The notes under the pieces were generated by a model. That model had not been told where the DNA came from. It ran no database searches and saw only the letters and a program-made list of their open reading frames with translations. Below are positions 20,285-29,957 of a DNA stretch of 64,000 bases, one piece after another; positions within the stretch are counted from its first letter, which is position 1, and every line of letters begins with the position of its first letter. The position numbers were made by a program, and so were the translations under genes. The DNA is from Actinobacillus lignieresii (GTDB lineage: Bacteria > Pseudomonadota > Gammaproteobacteria > Enterobacterales > Pasteurellaceae), in assembly GCF_900444945.1 (NCBI RefSeq), contig NZ_UFRM01000001.1:1827501-1891500 (forward strand). Reading direction: 5' to 3'.

Positions 20285-21766
20285 ATGAAAACCTTGTTAA
20301 AAATCAATGGGATTGATAAAGCCTTTCCAGGCGTACAAGCGTTAAAAAATGCCTGTCTGAACGTTTATTCCGGCAGAGTGATGGCGCTAATGGGCGAGAA
20401 CGGAGCGGGTAAATCAACCCTGATGAAAATTCTGACCGGTATTTATCAACGTGATGCCGGTACGATTGAATACCTAGGTAAAGCTGTCAGCTTTGCCAAT
20501 CCAAAAACCTCGCAAGAAGCCGGTTTAAGCATTATTCATCAAGAACTAAATATTTTAGGTAACTTGTCGATTGCGGAAAATATCTTCCTCGGGCGTGAAT
20601 TTACCAATGCTTGGGGCGGTATTGATTGGCGCAAAATGTATGAAGAATCCGACCGCTTGTTGGCACGTCTCGGGGTGAAACATTCCAGTCGCCAAGCGGC
20701 AAACGAATTATCGATCGGCGAATTACAAATGGTGGAAATCGCTAAAGCTTTGAGTTTTGAATCACAAGTGATTGTAATGGACGAACCGACCGATGCGCTA
20801 ACCGATACCGAAACTGAAGCGTTATTCAGCGTGATTCGAGAACTCAAAGCAGAAGGGCGAGGTATTGTTTATATCTCTCACCGTTTAAAAGAGATCTTCC
20901 AAATTTGTGATGATGTAACCGTATTGCGTGACGGTCAATTTATCGGTGAAAGTACGGTGGCGGATTTAACCGAAGATCGTTTAATTGAGATGATGGTCGG
21001 GCGTAAGTTAGAAGATCAATATCCGCATATTGATAATCCGATCGGCGAGGTTTGTTTATCAGTTAAAAATTTGTCGGGTAGCGGCGTGAATAATGTTTCG
21101 TTTGAATTGCATAAAGGCGAGATTCTTGGCGTTTCCGGTTTAATGGGTGCTGGACGTACCGAACTAATGAAAGTGTTGTACGGTGCATTACCGAAAACCG
21201 CCGGCGAAGTGGTGTTAGACGGCAAAACGATTGATAACCGCTCCAGCCAAGACGGCTTAAATAACGGCATTGTCTATATTTCGGAAGACCGAAAAGGTGA
21301 CGGCTTAATTTTAGGTATGTCGGTCAAAGAAAATATGTCGCTGACCGCTTTGGAATATTTATCGAATTGGGGACGCATCAACCACGAAAAAGAGAATATG
21401 ACCGTGGTGGATTTTATCGATCTGTTTAATATCAAAACCCCAAGTCCGGATAAGATTATCGGCGAATTATCCGGTGGTAATCAGCAAAAAGTGGCGATTG
21501 CCAAAGGCCTAATGACCCGTCCGAACGTGCTGATTTTAGATGAACCGACCCGAGGTGTGGACGTCGGGGCGAAAAAAGAAATCTATCAACTGATTAATAA
21601 ATTCAAGGCTGAAGGTTTGAGCATTATTTTAGTTTCAAGTGATATGCCGGAAGTATTAGGGATGTCCGATCGCATTATTGTAATGCGAGAAGGCGCCATT
21701 CGTGGCGAGTTTTCTCGCACGGAAGCAACCCAAGAAAAATTATTATCCGCCGCAATCGGCAAATAA
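20285..21766 (+). CDS. rbsA: Ribose ABC transporter ATP-binding protein
   Basis: Double-cassette ATPase that powers ribose import, 493 residues (E. coli 501). The first cassette has Walker [10 protein letters not shown] and Walker [14 protein letters not shown]; the second has a degenerate P-loop region [12 protein letters not shown], signature LSGGNQQK and Walker [15 protein letters not shown]. This two-domain arrangement is normal for carbohydrate class 2 importers. It is 12 bp from rbsD and is followed by rbsC. Confidence 0.95.
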   Translation: MKTLLKINGIDKAFPGVQALKNACLNVYSGRVMALMGENGAGKSTLMKILTGIYQRDAGTIEYLGKAVSFANPKTSQEAGLSIIHQELNILGNLSIAENIFLGREFTNAWGGIDWRKMYEESDRLLARLGVKHSSRQAANELSIGELQMVEIAKALSFESQVIVMDEPTDALTDTETEALFSVIRELKAEGRGIVYISHRLKEIFQICDDVTVLRDGQFIGESTVADLTEDRLIEMMVGRKLEDQYPHIDNPIGEVCLSVKNLSGSGVNNVSFELHKGEILGVSGLMGAGRTELMKVLYGALPKTAGEVVLDGKTIDNRSSQDGLNNGIVYISEDRKGDGLILGMSVKENMSLTALEYLSNWGRINHEKENMTVVDFIDLFNIKTPSPDKIIGELSGGNQQKVAIAKGLMTRPNVLILDEPTRGVDVGAKKEIYQLINKFKAEGLSIILVSSDMPEVLGMSDRIIVMREGAIRGEFSRTEATQEKLLSAAIGK

Positions 21767-21822
21767 GTTAGACGCTTTTACAAGCGGTCAAATTTAGCAA
21801 GAATTTTGCAAAAGGAATCAAT

Positions 21823-22782
21823 ATGAACAAAGCATTTAATCTAAAAAAATTCCTGATAGAACAACGTTCGATCATTGCATTACTCGCATTAATTGCGGTG
21901 GTGTCATTTTTAAACCCGAATTTTTTTAGTGTCGATAACTTACTGAATATCCTCCGCCAAACGTCAGTGAATGCGATTATTGCTATCGGTATGACGTTTG
22001 TGATTTTAATTGCTGGCATCGACCTTTCGGTCGGTTCGGTCTTAGCACTCACCGGAGCGGTAGCGGCAACTTTAATCGGTTTAGATCTCTCGATTTATTT
22101 AGTGGTACCGGCGGTATTGTTATTCGGTGCGGCAATCGGCTTGTTAAACGGTGCATTAGTCGCCTTCGGTAAAGTACAAGCCTTTATGGCAACGTTAATC
22201 ACTATGTTGTTATTGCGTGGCGTGACGATGATTTATATGGAAGGTCGCCCGATTTCTACCGGTTTTTCCGACAATGCCGATTACTTTGCTGAGATTGGTA
22301 CCGGCGAATTATTCGGTGTGCCGGTGCCGGTTTGGTTAATGTTTATCTTATTTGCTATCGGTTGGTTTATTCTGACTCAAACTCGTATCGGTCGTTATAT
22401 TTATGCGCTTGGCGGTAACGAATCGGCAACCGCACTTTCCGGTATCAACGTGAATAAAATCAAACTGTTTGTGTTTGCGGTCAGTGGCGTGTTAGCGGCA
22501 CTTGCAGGTTTAATTGTCACCTCTCGTTTAGGTTCGGCACAGCCAACAGCAGGCACAGGTTATGAGCTTGATGCGATTGCGGCGGTTGTGGTTGGCGGAA
22601 CCAGTTTAATGGGCGGTAAAGGTCGTATTATCGGCACACTAATCGGTGCGTTAATTATCGGCTTCCTCAGCAATGCGTTGAATTTATTAGATATTGACTC
22701 TTACTATCAGCTTGTCGCAAAAGCGTTAGTAATTTTAGCAGCGGTTATTTTGGATAACTTCCTTGGCCGTAAAAAAGCGTAA
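21823..22782 (+). CDS. rbsC: Ribose ABC transporter permease
   Basis: Membrane subunit of the ribose importer, 319 residues (E. coli 321), with 8-10 hydrophobic helices. Motifs include [20 protein letters not shown] near residue 50 and the [19 protein letters not shown] segment near residue 260, typical of BPD_transp_2 permeases. The 56-bp gap from rbsA holds one uptake-signal-like CAAGCGGTC. A homodimer of RbsC with RbsA and binding protein RbsB makes the transporter. Confidence 0.95.
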   Translation: MNKAFNLKKFLIEQRSIIALLALIAVVSFLNPNFFSVDNLLNILRQTSVNAIIAIGMTFVILIAGIDLSVGSVLALTGAVAATLIGLDLSIYLVVPAVLLFGAAIGLLNGALVAFGKVQAFMATLITMLLLRGVTMIYMEGRPISTGFSDNADYFAEIGTGELFGVPVPVWLMFILFAIGWFILTQTRIGRYIYALGGNESATALSGINVNKIKLFVFAVSGVLAALAGLIVTSRLGSAQPTAGTGYELDAIAAVVVGGTSLMGGKGRIIGTLIGALIIGFLSNALNLLDIDSYYQLVAKALVILAAVILDNFLGRKKA

Positions 22783-22805
22783 CCTACTCTCAAAAGGAGA
22801 TTCCT

Positions 22806-23678
22806 ATGAAAAAATTAACTTCTTTAGCACTTGCTTTAAGTTTAGCATTCGGTGCAAAAGCAATGGCGCAAGACACATTGGCATTAGCGGTTTCTACGCT
22901 GGATAACCCTTTCTTCGTTACCTTAAAAGAAGGTGCGGAGAAAAAAGCCAAAGACCTCGGTTACAAATTAGTGGTGTTAGATTCCCAAAATGACCCGGCA
23001 AAAGAATTAGCGAACGTGGAAGATCTCACGGTGCGTGGTGCGAAAGTGTTACTGATTAACCCGACAGATTCGGAAGCGGTCGGCAATGCGGTGGCGATTG
23101 CGAATAAGAAAAATATTCCGGTCATTACTTTAGACCGTGGTGCGAATAAAGGCGAAGTGGTGAGCCACATCGCTTCGGATAATGTTGCCGGCGGTAAAAT
23201 GGCGGGCGATTTTATCGCAGAGAAAGTCGGTAAAAATGCCAAAGTTATCCAATTAGAGGGCATTGCCGGCACATCAGCGGCACGTGAACGCGGCGAAGGC
23301 TTTAAACAAGCGGTAGCGGCAAACCAATTTGAAGTATTGGCCAGCCAACCGGCGGATTTTGACCGTACTAAAGGCTTAAACGTAACCGAAAACTTACTGG
23401 CAAGCCACGGTGCAGCAAAAGCGGTATTTGCACAAAATGATGAAATGGCATTAGGCGCATTACGTGCGATTAAAGTGGCAGGTAAAGATATTATCGTTGT
23501 CGGCTTTGATGGTACGGATGATGCAGTGAAAGCGGTAAAAGGCGGAAAACTGGCGGCAACTATCGCACAACAACCGGATAAAATCGGTGAGTTAGGTGTG
23601 GAAACTGCGGATAAATTGCTTAAAGGCGAAAAAGTCGAAGCGAAAATCCCAGTGCCGTTAAAAGTGATTAGTCAGTAA
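22806..23678 (+). CDS. rbsB: Ribose-binding periplasmic protein
   Basis: High-affinity periplasmic ribose receptor, 290 residues (E. coli 296). A signal peptide [19 protein letters not shown] is cleaved probably after AMA, giving a mature start [17 protein letters not shown]. Ligand residues seen in the E. coli protein are in matching contexts: [19 protein letters not shown] and [17 protein letters not shown] precedes the ATG. It is the most 3' transport gene and is followed by a stable hairpin before rbsK. Confidence 0.95.
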   Translation: MKKLTSLALALSLAFGAKAMAQDTLALAVSTLDNPFFVTLKEGAEKKAKDLGYKLVVLDSQNDPAKELANVEDLTVRGAKVLLINPTDSEAVGNAVAIANKKNIPVITLDRGANKGEVVSHIASDNVAGGKMAGDFIAEKVGKNAKVIQLEGIAGTSAARERGEGFKQAVAANQFEVLASQPADFDRTKGLNVTENLLASHGAAKAVFAQNDEMALGALRAIKVAGKDIIVVGFDGTDDAVKAVKGGKLAATIAQQPDKIGELGVETADKLLKGEKVEAKIPVPLKVISQ

Positions 23679-23686
23679 TTTTGGCT

Positions 23687-23713
23687 CCGGAACCGTTATT
23701 TTGACGGTTCCGG
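23687..23713 (+). other. Intercistronic hairpin rbsB-rbsK
   Basis: CCGGAACCGT (23687-23696) and ACGGTTCCGG (23704-23713) form a perfect 10-bp GC-rich stem with a 7-base loop and no following T-run. Such structures commonly protect the 3' end of upstream mRNA; here it would favour RbsB over RbsK. Confidence 0.7.
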
Positions 23714-23750
23714 CATCGCTAGGTTTGTTTAAGATCGGTTTGAGGTTGTT

Positions 23751-24662
23751 ATGAAAAAACTTTGTGTGTTGGGTAGCGTAAATGCGGATCACGTTATTCG
23801 AGTCCCTTATTTCCCAAAAGCGGGCGAAACGCTGAAAGGCGGTCATTATCACATTGCGTATGGTGGCAAAGGTGCGAACCAAGCGGTAGCTGCGGCTCGT
23901 GTACGAGATACATCATTAGTTGATGTGGATTTTATCGCTTGTATCGGCGCTGATGATATTGGGCGAGCAATGAAACAAGCATTTGTGCAAGACGGCATTA
24001 ATCCCGAACACATTGTTGAAGTGGCTGATCAAATGACCGGCATTGCGATGATTCAAGTGGCAGATTCGGGCGAAAACAGCATTGTGATTTCCGCCGGTGC
24101 GAATGCAAATTTAGATGAAAGCGTGGTGGCACAACATCAAGCCACGATTGAAAGTGCGGATTGCCTACTGGTTCAGCTAGAAACGCCGTTACAAGCGGTC
24201 GAAAAAGCGCTAAAAATTGCGAAAGCTCATCACACCCAAGTGATTTTAAATCCGGCACCGGCACAACCGCTCTCGGATGAAATTTTAGCGAATATCGATA
24301 TGATTACCCCAAATGAAACCGAAACCGCCTTACTGACAGGCGTTCAAGTGGTCGATGAACAAACCGCTCAACAAGCGGCGAATGTGTTCCATCAAAAAGG
24401 GATTCAAACCGTGTTAATTACTTTGGGGGCGAAAGGGGCGTTTTTAAGTGAAAACGGCAACGGCGAAATTATTGCCGGCTTTAAAGTCACACCGGTGGAC
24501 ACCACCGCCGCCGGCGATACCTTTAACGGCGCATTGGCGATTGCTTTATTAGAAGGCAAATCAATGCGAGATGCGGTCATGTTTGCCCACAAAGCCTCTT
24601 CGATTTCAGTCACTCGTATGGGTGCACAAAGTTCGATTCCAACTCGAGCGGAATTAGTTTAA
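23751..24662 (+). CDS. rbsK: Ribokinase
   Basis: Phosphorylates D-ribose with ATP to ribose 5-phosphate. The protein has 303 residues (E. coli 309) and belongs to the PfkB family: N-terminal signature GSVNADHVIRVPYFPKAGET with GGKGANQAVAAAR, and the C-terminal catalytic motif DTTAAGDTFNGALA containing the base aspartate. It closes the operon and is followed by a strong terminator. Confidence 0.95.
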   Translation: MKKLCVLGSVNADHVIRVPYFPKAGETLKGGHYHIAYGGKGANQAVAAARVRDTSLVDVDFIACIGADDIGRAMKQAFVQDGINPEHIVEVADQMTGIAMIQVADSGENSIVISAGANANLDESVVAQHQATIESADCLLVQLETPLQAVEKALKIAKAHHTQVILNPAPAQPLSDEILANIDMITPNETETALLTGVQVVDEQTAQQAANVFHQKGIQTVLITLGAKGAFLSENGNGEIIAGFKVTPVDTTAAGDTFNGALAIALLEGKSMRDAVMFAHKASSISVTRMGAQSSIPTRAELV

Positions 24663-24678
24663 CTATTTTATTGAATCA

Positions 24679-24732
24679 ACAAGCGGTTGGTTTTTTGCAG
24701 AAATTTGCAAGAATTCGACCGCTTGTTTTTTT
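24679..24732 (+). terminator. Terminator of the rbs operon (inverted uptake-signal pair)
   Basis: ACAAGCGGT (24679-24687) and its complement ACCGCTTGT (24718-24726) face each other with inner TTGCA/TGCAA complementarity and are followed by a run of seven T residues. Confidence 0.85.
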
Positions 24733-24751
24733 ATTATTTCACCTTGTTATA

Positions 24752-24769
24752 AAAATCATTATCATTAAC
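24752..24769. promoter_or_regulatory. Fur-box-like sequence upstream of dmsA
   Basis: On the minus strand the sequence reads GTTAATGATAATGATTTT, with the repeated hexamer AATGAT found in Fur boxes. It lies just before the FNR-type site. Match quality is moderate and could be chance in AT-rich DNA. Confidence 0.35.
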
Positions 24770-24777
24770 ATAAGTTG

Positions 24778-24791
24778 TTGATCCTTATCAG
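24778..24791. promoter_or_regulatory. FNR/HlyX-type site upstream of dmsA
   Basis: TTGAT-cctt-ATCAG matches the FNR consensus TTGAT-N4-ATCAA except for the last base. Located about 105 bases before the dmsA start, it fits anaerobic activation of the DMSO reductase operon; HlyX is the FNR homologue in A. pleuropneumoniae. Confidence 0.72.
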
Positions 24792-24895
24792 CTTTTCCCC
24801 AATCTCCGTACAAATTTTCTTATCATCTTTACAGAGTAACTATAGAATCAAATTATACCCTTATTTAGTTATGTTTAATTTTGTTTGGAGTGAAT

Positions 24896-27313
24896 ATGTC
24901 AATTACAAGACGTGGATTCCTAAAAGGAACATCAGCAAGTGTAACTGCATTAGCGGCATCCGGCGGTATCTCTCTCCCTTTTGTTGCTAAAGCTGAAACA
25001 AAAGATAATGTTGCCGGACAAGCACAAGATGAAAAAGTAGTTTGGAGTGCCTGTACAGTGAACTGTGGTAGCCGTTGTCCATTGAGAATGCATGTAAAAG
25101 ATAATCAAATTTTATATGTGGAAACGGATAATACCGGTACGGATACTTACAATGTCGATCATCAAGTCAGAGCTTGTTTACGTGGCCGTTCAATGCGCCG
25201 TCGTGTTTATAATCCTGATCGTTTGAAATATCCGATGAAACGTGTAGGTAAGCGTGGCGAGGGTAAATTTAAACGTATTTCTTGGGATGAAGCATTAACG
25301 GAAATTGCACAATCATTACGTAAAAATATTGAAAAATACGGCAATGAAAGCATTTATCTCAACTATGGTACTGGCACATTAGGTGGAACCGTAACAAAAT
25401 CTTGGCCGCCGGGTTCAACTTTAGTTGCACGTTTGATGAATTGTATCGGTGGTTATTTAAATCATTATGGCGACTATAGTACCGCTCAAATTGCAGTAGG
25501 TTTAGATTACACCTATGGTGGTGGCTGGGCATTAGGCAATGGCTTAGCTGATATTGAAAACACAAAACTTATCGTACTATTCGGTAATAATCCAGCGGAA
25601 ACTCGCATGAGTGGCGGTGGTTTAACCTATTGTTTTGAGCAGGCTAAAGCAAAATCAAATGCCAAAGTTATCATCATTGATCCACGTTATACGGATACAG
25701 GAGTGGGTAAAGAGGATGAATGGATTCCCATTCGCCCTGGTACTGATGCAGCGTTAGTATCTGCACTTGCTTATGTATTAATCACCGAAAATATGGTCGA
25801 TCAGGCGTTTTTAGATAAATATTGTGTTGGCTATGATGAAAAAACATTACCTGCTGATGCACCTAAAAATGGTCATTATAAAGCCTATATTTTAGGTCAA
25901 GGCGATGATGGCATTGCTAAAACACCTGAATGGGCTTCTAAAATTACCGGTATTCCTGTTGAGCGTATTATCAAATTAGCCCGTGAAATTGGTCAAACAA
26001 AACCTGCTTATATTTCACAAGGCTGGGGACCACAACGCCGTAGTAATGGCGAGTTAATTTCTCGTGCGATTGCGATGTTACCGATTTTAACCGGCAATGT
26101 AGGGATTAGTGGCGGTAATACCGGAGCAAGAGAAAGTGCTTATGGAATACCGTTTGTAAGAATGCCAACTTTAACCAACCCGGTGCAAGCAAGTATCCCA
26201 ATGTTCTTATGGACGGATGCGATTCTTCGTGGCACAGAAATGACAGCGACAACAGACGGTATTCGAGGCGTAGATAAACTTTCTGCACCGATTAAAGTTA
26301 TTTGGAACTATGCAAGTAACTGCTTGATTAACCAACATGCAGAAATCAATCGCACCCATGAAATTTTACAAGATGAGTCAAAATGTGAGTTGATTATTAC
26401 GATTGATAACCATATGACTTCAACTGCGAAATATAGTGATATTTTGTTACCGGATTGTATGACTTCAGAACAGATGGATTTCTGTTTAGATGCTTATGTC
26501 GCCAATATGAACTATGTTATTTTTGCTGATCAAGTGGTTAAACCTTCATTTGAGTGTCGTAATATCTACGATATGTTAAGTGATTTGGCTGAAAAATTAG
26601 GTGTAAAAGAACAATTTACGGAAGGCAGAACCCAAGAACAATGGTTACGCCATATTTATGAGCAATCTCGCCAAAAATTACCTGAGCTTCCAACGTTTGA
26701 AGAATTTAGACAACAAGGTATTTTCAAAAAAGTCGATCCAAAAGGTTTCTTTATCGCTTATAAAGATTTCAGAGAAAACCCTGAAGCGAATCCATTAAAA
26801 ACACCGTCAGGTAAAATTGAAATCTATTCATCTCGTTTAGCGGAAATTGCACGTACTTGGAAATTGGAAAAAGATGAAGTGATTCATCCGTTACCAATTC
26901 ATACCGATAGCTTTGAGCATTACGGTGACCCATTAATGCAAAAATATCCGTTACAACTTTCCGGTTTCCATTATAAAGCGCGTACTCACTCAACTTACGG
27001 TAATGTAGATGTACTCAAAGAAGCAAATCTGCAAGAGATTTGGATTAATCCGATTGATGCACAAACGAGAGGAATTCAAAACGGGGAATTGGTTCGTATC
27101 TTTAATGATCGTGGGGAAGTGCGTATTAATGCTAAGGTTACACCTCGTATTATTCCGGGTGTTGTAGCATTGAGCGAAGGGGCTTGGTATGCACCGGATA
27201 AAAATGGTGTGGATTATTCAGGTTGTATTAATGTGCTTACTACCCAACGCCCATCTCCACTAGCAAAAGGCAATCCGCAACATTCCAACTTAGTGCAAAT
27301 TGAGAAATTATAG
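24896..27313 (+). CDS. dmsA: Anaerobic dimethyl sulfoxide reductase catalytic subunit A
   Basis: Molybdopterin catalytic subunit that reduces DMSO and N-oxides in the periplasm during anaerobic respiration. The ATG at 24896, with GGAG upstream, gives 805 residues beginning with a twin-arginine signal SITRRGFLKG. Cysteines for the FS0 iron-sulfur cluster are C53, C57, C61 (CTVNCGSRC) and about C94. The expected molybdenum ligand serine is about Ser195 in YGDYSTAQI. The molybdopterin dinucleotide-binding C-terminal domain ends SPLAKGNPQHSNLVQIEKL. It heads an operon dmsA-B-C-D-napF. Confidence 0.96.
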   Translation: MSITRRGFLKGTSASVTALAASGGISLPFVAKAETKDNVAGQAQDEKVVWSACTVNCGSRCPLRMHVKDNQILYVETDNTGTDTYNVDHQVRACLRGRSMRRRVYNPDRLKYPMKRVGKRGEGKFKRISWDEALTEIAQSLRKNIEKYGNESIYLNYGTGTLGGTVTKSWPPGSTLVARLMNCIGGYLNHYGDYSTAQIAVGLDYTYGGGWALGNGLADIENTKLIVLFGNNPAETRMSGGGLTYCFEQAKAKSNAKVIIIDPRYTDTGVGKEDEWIPIRPGTDAALVSALAYVLITENMVDQAFLDKYCVGYDEKTLPADAPKNGHYKAYILGQGDDGIAKTPEWASKITGIPVERIIKLAREIGQTKPAYISQGWGPQRRSNGELISRAIAMLPILTGNVGISGGNTGARESAYGIPFVRMPTLTNPVQASIPMFLWTDAILRGTEMTATTDGIRGVDKLSAPIKVIWNYASNCLINQHAEINRTHEILQDESKCELIITIDNHMTSTAKYSDILLPDCMTSEQMDFCLDAYVANMNYVIFADQVVKPSFECRNIYDMLSDLAEKLGVKEQFTEGRTQEQWLRHIYEQSRQKLPELPTFEEFRQQGIFKKVDPKGFFIAYKDFRENPEANPLKTPSGKIEIYSSRLAEIARTWKLEKDEVIHPLPIHTDSFEHYGDPLMQKYPLQLSGFHYKARTHSTYGNVDVLKEANLQEIWINPIDAQTRGIQNGELVRIFNDRGEVRINAKVTPRIIPGVVALSEGAWYAPDKNGVDYSGCINVLTTQRPSPLAKGNPQHSNLVQIEKL

Positions 27314-27322
27314 AGGTGAACT

Positions 27323-27940
27323 ATGGAACAATATGGTTTTTATTTCGATTCTGAACGTTGCACAGGTTGTAAAACTTGCGAGTTAGCGTGCAAGGATTAT
27401 AAAGATTTAGGTACCGATGTGAATTTCCGCCGTATTTATGAATATGCCGGCGGGAATTGGGTGCAAGGTAATGATGGTTGTTGGCATCAAGATGTCTTTG
27501 CTTACTATATGTCGATTTCGTGTAACCATTGTGATGACCCTGCGTGTGTAAAAGTGTGTCCGACCGGTGCGATGCACAAAAATGCGGACGGTTTTGTAAT
27601 GGTAAATGAAGATACCTGTATCGGCTGTCGCTATTGTAGTATGGCTTGTCCTTACGATGCACCGCAATACAGTGTAAGCAAAGGGCATATGACTAAATGT
27701 GACGGTTGTTATTCTCGCGTGAAAGACGGACAACAACCGATTTGTGTCGAATCTTGCCCGTTACGTGCGTTAGATTTTGCACCGATTAAAGAGTTACGTG
27801 CGAAATATGGTGAACAAGCATCGATTGCACCGTTACCGTCAGCAGATTTAACCAAACCGAATTTAGTGGTTAAAGCCAATAAACACGCACGTCCAAGTGG
27901 CGATACAACGGGGTTTTTAGCTAACCCAAGAGAGGTGTAA
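27323..27940 (+). CDS. dmsB: DMSO reductase iron-sulfur subunit B
   Basis: Electron-transfer subunit with four [4Fe-4S] clusters, passing electrons from DmsC to DmsA. The 205-residue length equals E. coli DmsB. Cysteine groups are CTGCKTCELAC (about 14-24), CNHCDDPACVKVCPTG, CIGCRYCSMACPYDAPQ and CDGCYSRVKDGQQPICVESC. The start lies ten bases after dmsA and an AGAGGTG ribosome site overlaps the dmsA end. No missing ligand is seen. Confidence 0.96.
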   Translation: MEQYGFYFDSERCTGCKTCELACKDYKDLGTDVNFRRIYEYAGGNWVQGNDGCWHQDVFAYYMSISCNHCDDPACVKVCPTGAMHKNADGFVMVNEDTCIGCRYCSMACPYDAPQYSVSKGHMTKCDGCYSRVKDGQQPICVESCPLRALDFAPIKELRAKYGEQASIAPLPSADLTKPNLVVKANKHARPSGDTTGFLANPREV

Positions 27941-27941
27941 G

Positions 27942-28775
27942 ATGAATGCAGGATTACATGAATTACCGTTGGTTTTCTTTACGGTGTTAGCTCAAACAGC
28001 GGTCGGATTTTGGCTGATTTTTACCTTTGTGATGTGCAAAGGTTCTAGTCCGAAAAGCCAAAGTTATTTGCACAAAGGACTATTTGTTGCATTGCTATTA
28101 TTAGCGTGCGGCTTTATCGCTTCCGTAACACACCTAGGTTCGCCGCTCAGAGCGTTCAATTCATTAAATCGCGTCGGCAGTTCTATGATGAGTAATGAAA
28201 TTGCGAGCGGTGCGGTATTCTTCGCCTTAGCCGGTGGATATTGGCTATTAGCCGTATTAGGCAAAATGCCGCAAGGGTTAAGCAAAGTGTGGTTAGTAGT
28301 GACAGCATTAGTAGGCGTTGTGTTTATGTATATGATGAATAACCTTTATCATTTACCGACCGTACCGACTTGGAATAACGCAATAACCTCTTGGCAATTC
28401 TATTTAACTGTTGTCTTGGGTGGCTGTGCATTAGCGATGGCAGTATTAAGCATAAATCCGCATCAGGATTATCAAGTGAAATGTAGCCCTTGGTTATATG
28501 TGCTAGCGGTATTCTGTGTAGCGGTGGTCGTTATTTACCAAGCATTCGGATTAGCGCATATTCATAGTTCGGTACAACAAGCGGTTAATTTAGTACCGGA
28601 TTTTGCGATTATGCAAGTGTTACGCCTCTGTTTATTAGCGGTGGCGGCAGCATTGATTGTAAAAGGTAGAACATTGCCGTTACTTTCTCTCGCTGTACTT
28701 ATCACATTAGCGGCTGAAATGATTGGTCGAGTATTATTCTACGGTTTACATATGACCTCAGGAATGGCGGTATAA
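27942..28775 (+). CDS. dmsC: DMSO reductase membrane anchor subunit C
   Basis: Integral membrane anchor that oxidises menaquinol and feeds DmsB. The protein has 277 residues (E. coli 287) and about eight hydrophobic helices. It begins MNAGLHELPLVFFTVLAQTA, the usual start of this family. It starts one base after the dmsB stop. The less conserved sequence is normal for DmsC, and context makes the call firm. Confidence 0.93.
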   Translation: MNAGLHELPLVFFTVLAQTAVGFWLIFTFVMCKGSSPKSQSYLHKGLFVALLLLACGFIASVTHLGSPLRAFNSLNRVGSSMMSNEIASGAVFFALAGGYWLLAVLGKMPQGLSKVWLVVTALVGVVFMYMMNNLYHLPTVPTWNNAITSWQFYLTVVLGGCALAMAVLSINPHQDYQVKCSPWLYVLAVFCVAVVVIYQAFGLAHIHSSVQQAVNLVPDFAIMQVLRLCLLAVAAALIVKGRTLPLLSLAVLITLAAEMIGRVLFYGLHMTSGMAV

Positions 28776-28829
28776 ATGAAAAATAATGGTGGAGAAACCC
28801 ACCGTTATGCGATAAATAAGGAAAATAAA

Positions 28830-29435
28830 ATGCAAAACGAATTACAACAATGGATTTCTATCAGCGGAAGATTATTAGGCTCGTTATTCTACTATGAACC
28901 GAGCGATGAAAATGTACAGTCGGCTTTGCATTTTTTCCAACAAGAAAATTGGGCAAATGAATGGGGGGAGTTAGCCAATGAATCCCAAATTAAGCAGTTA
29001 ATTGTCCAAGGTTTAGCTCAAGTTTTATCTGAACAATATCAACGTCTGTTTATCGGTCCGGAGCAACTTATCGCACCGCCGTGGAGTTCGGTTTATCTTG
29101 ACCCGGAATCAGTTATTTTCGGTAATTCGTTATTGGATTTACGTGCTTTTTTGCGTAAACATCAAATTGCATTAACTCAGAACGAAACCGAGCCGGAAGA
29201 TCATATCGGCTTAATGTTATTACTTGCCGCTTATCTTGCGGAAAGTAAACCTGAATTATTACCGGAATATTTGAGTAAACATCTGCTTATTTGGGCGGAA
29301 CATTATTTCGACTTAGTCGCCCAACAAACGAATTTTCCGTTCTATCAAGGACTTGCATTACTTGCTCAACACACTTTAAAAGATTGGCAACAAAAACTGG
29401 CAATTATTGTCCCCCAAGTTTCTTTTTATCGTTAA
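28830..29435 (+). CDS. dmsD: TorD/DmsD-family maturation chaperone
   Basis: Cytoplasmic redox enzyme maturation protein that binds the DmsA twin-arginine leader and prevents premature export. The chosen start at 28830 (MQNELQQWISISGRLLGSLFY) has AAGGA eight bases upstream and gives 201 residues, close to E. coli DmsD (204); an in-frame ATG at 28776 overlaps the dmsC stop but lacks a good ribosome site. The family motif PPWSSVYLDPESVIFG with the following helix LRAFLRKH is clear. It sits in the dms operon as in Haemophilus. Confidence 0.88.
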   Translation: MQNELQQWISISGRLLGSLFYYEPSDENVQSALHFFQQENWANEWGELANESQIKQLIVQGLAQVLSEQYQRLFIGPEQLIAPPWSSVYLDPESVIFGNSLLDLRAFLRKHQIALTQNETEPEDHIGLMLLLAAYLAESKPELLPEYLSKHLLIWAEHYFDLVAQQTNFPFYQGLALLAQHTLKDWQQKLAIIVPQVSFYR

Positions 29436-29438
29436 GCT

Positions 29439-29957
29439 ATGTTAGGCAAAAACAAATTACCACCGCTTGAACTTACGCCGAGAGTTTTTTCTCGTCGGGA
29501 GTTATTTACCGGTTTTTTTCGCCATGCTCAACCTAATCGGAGCCAGCTACGAATTGAAAATCGCCCGCCTTTTGCCGCACCGGAACATCTGTTTAGTGCT
29601 GCCTGTGACGGATGTGGTAAATGTGCCACGGCTTGCCCAATGGGGGTTATTGATATTCGCCGACAACAAGCGGTATTAGATTTAACTTTTTCCGCTTGTA
29701 CCCTTTGCGGTAAATGTGCTGAAAACTGTCCGACCCAAGCCCTACATCTTTCTTTTAAAAAAGATACTGAACTCCGTCCCCAATTCTCAACCGCTTGTTT
29801 ACACACAAAAGGGCAACCTTGCGATAGTTGTATCCAAAGTTGCCCTCAACAAGCGATTTCACCTGAACTCACTATTAATCACGACCTCTGCAACGGTTGC
29901 GGAGAGTGTAAACAAGCCTGTTTTATGGCGGCGGTGAGCCTAAAAGGTACGAATTAG
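29439..29957 (+). CDS. napF: NapF-like ferredoxin-type protein
   Basis: A 172-residue cytoplasmic iron-sulfur protein with three ferredoxin-type cysteine groups: CDGCGKCATACPMGV near residue 56, CTLCGKCAENCP near residue 86 and CNGCGECKQACF near the end; the last lacks the usual proline after the fourth cysteine. A further CDSC...SCPQ group lies between. The N-terminus FSRRELFTGFFR resembles NapF of nitrate reductase operons. Here it closes the dms operon and may aid DmsA cofactor insertion. Because no nap genes are nearby, the name marks family only. The last codons overlap the convergent gene by four bases. Confidence 0.8.
   Translation: MLGKNKLPPLELTPRVFSRRELFTGFFRHAQPNRSQLRIENRPPFAAPEHLFSAACDGCGKCATACPMGVIDIRRQQAVLDLTFSACTLCGKCAENCPTQALHLSFKKDTELRPQFSTACLHTKGQPCDSCIQSCPQQAISPELTINHDLCNGCGECKQACFMAAVSLKGTN

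Noticed and set aside
27321-27736. Two long minus-strand frames opposite dmsB
   Set aside because: Cys/His-rich composition only mirrors the cysteine codons of dmsB.
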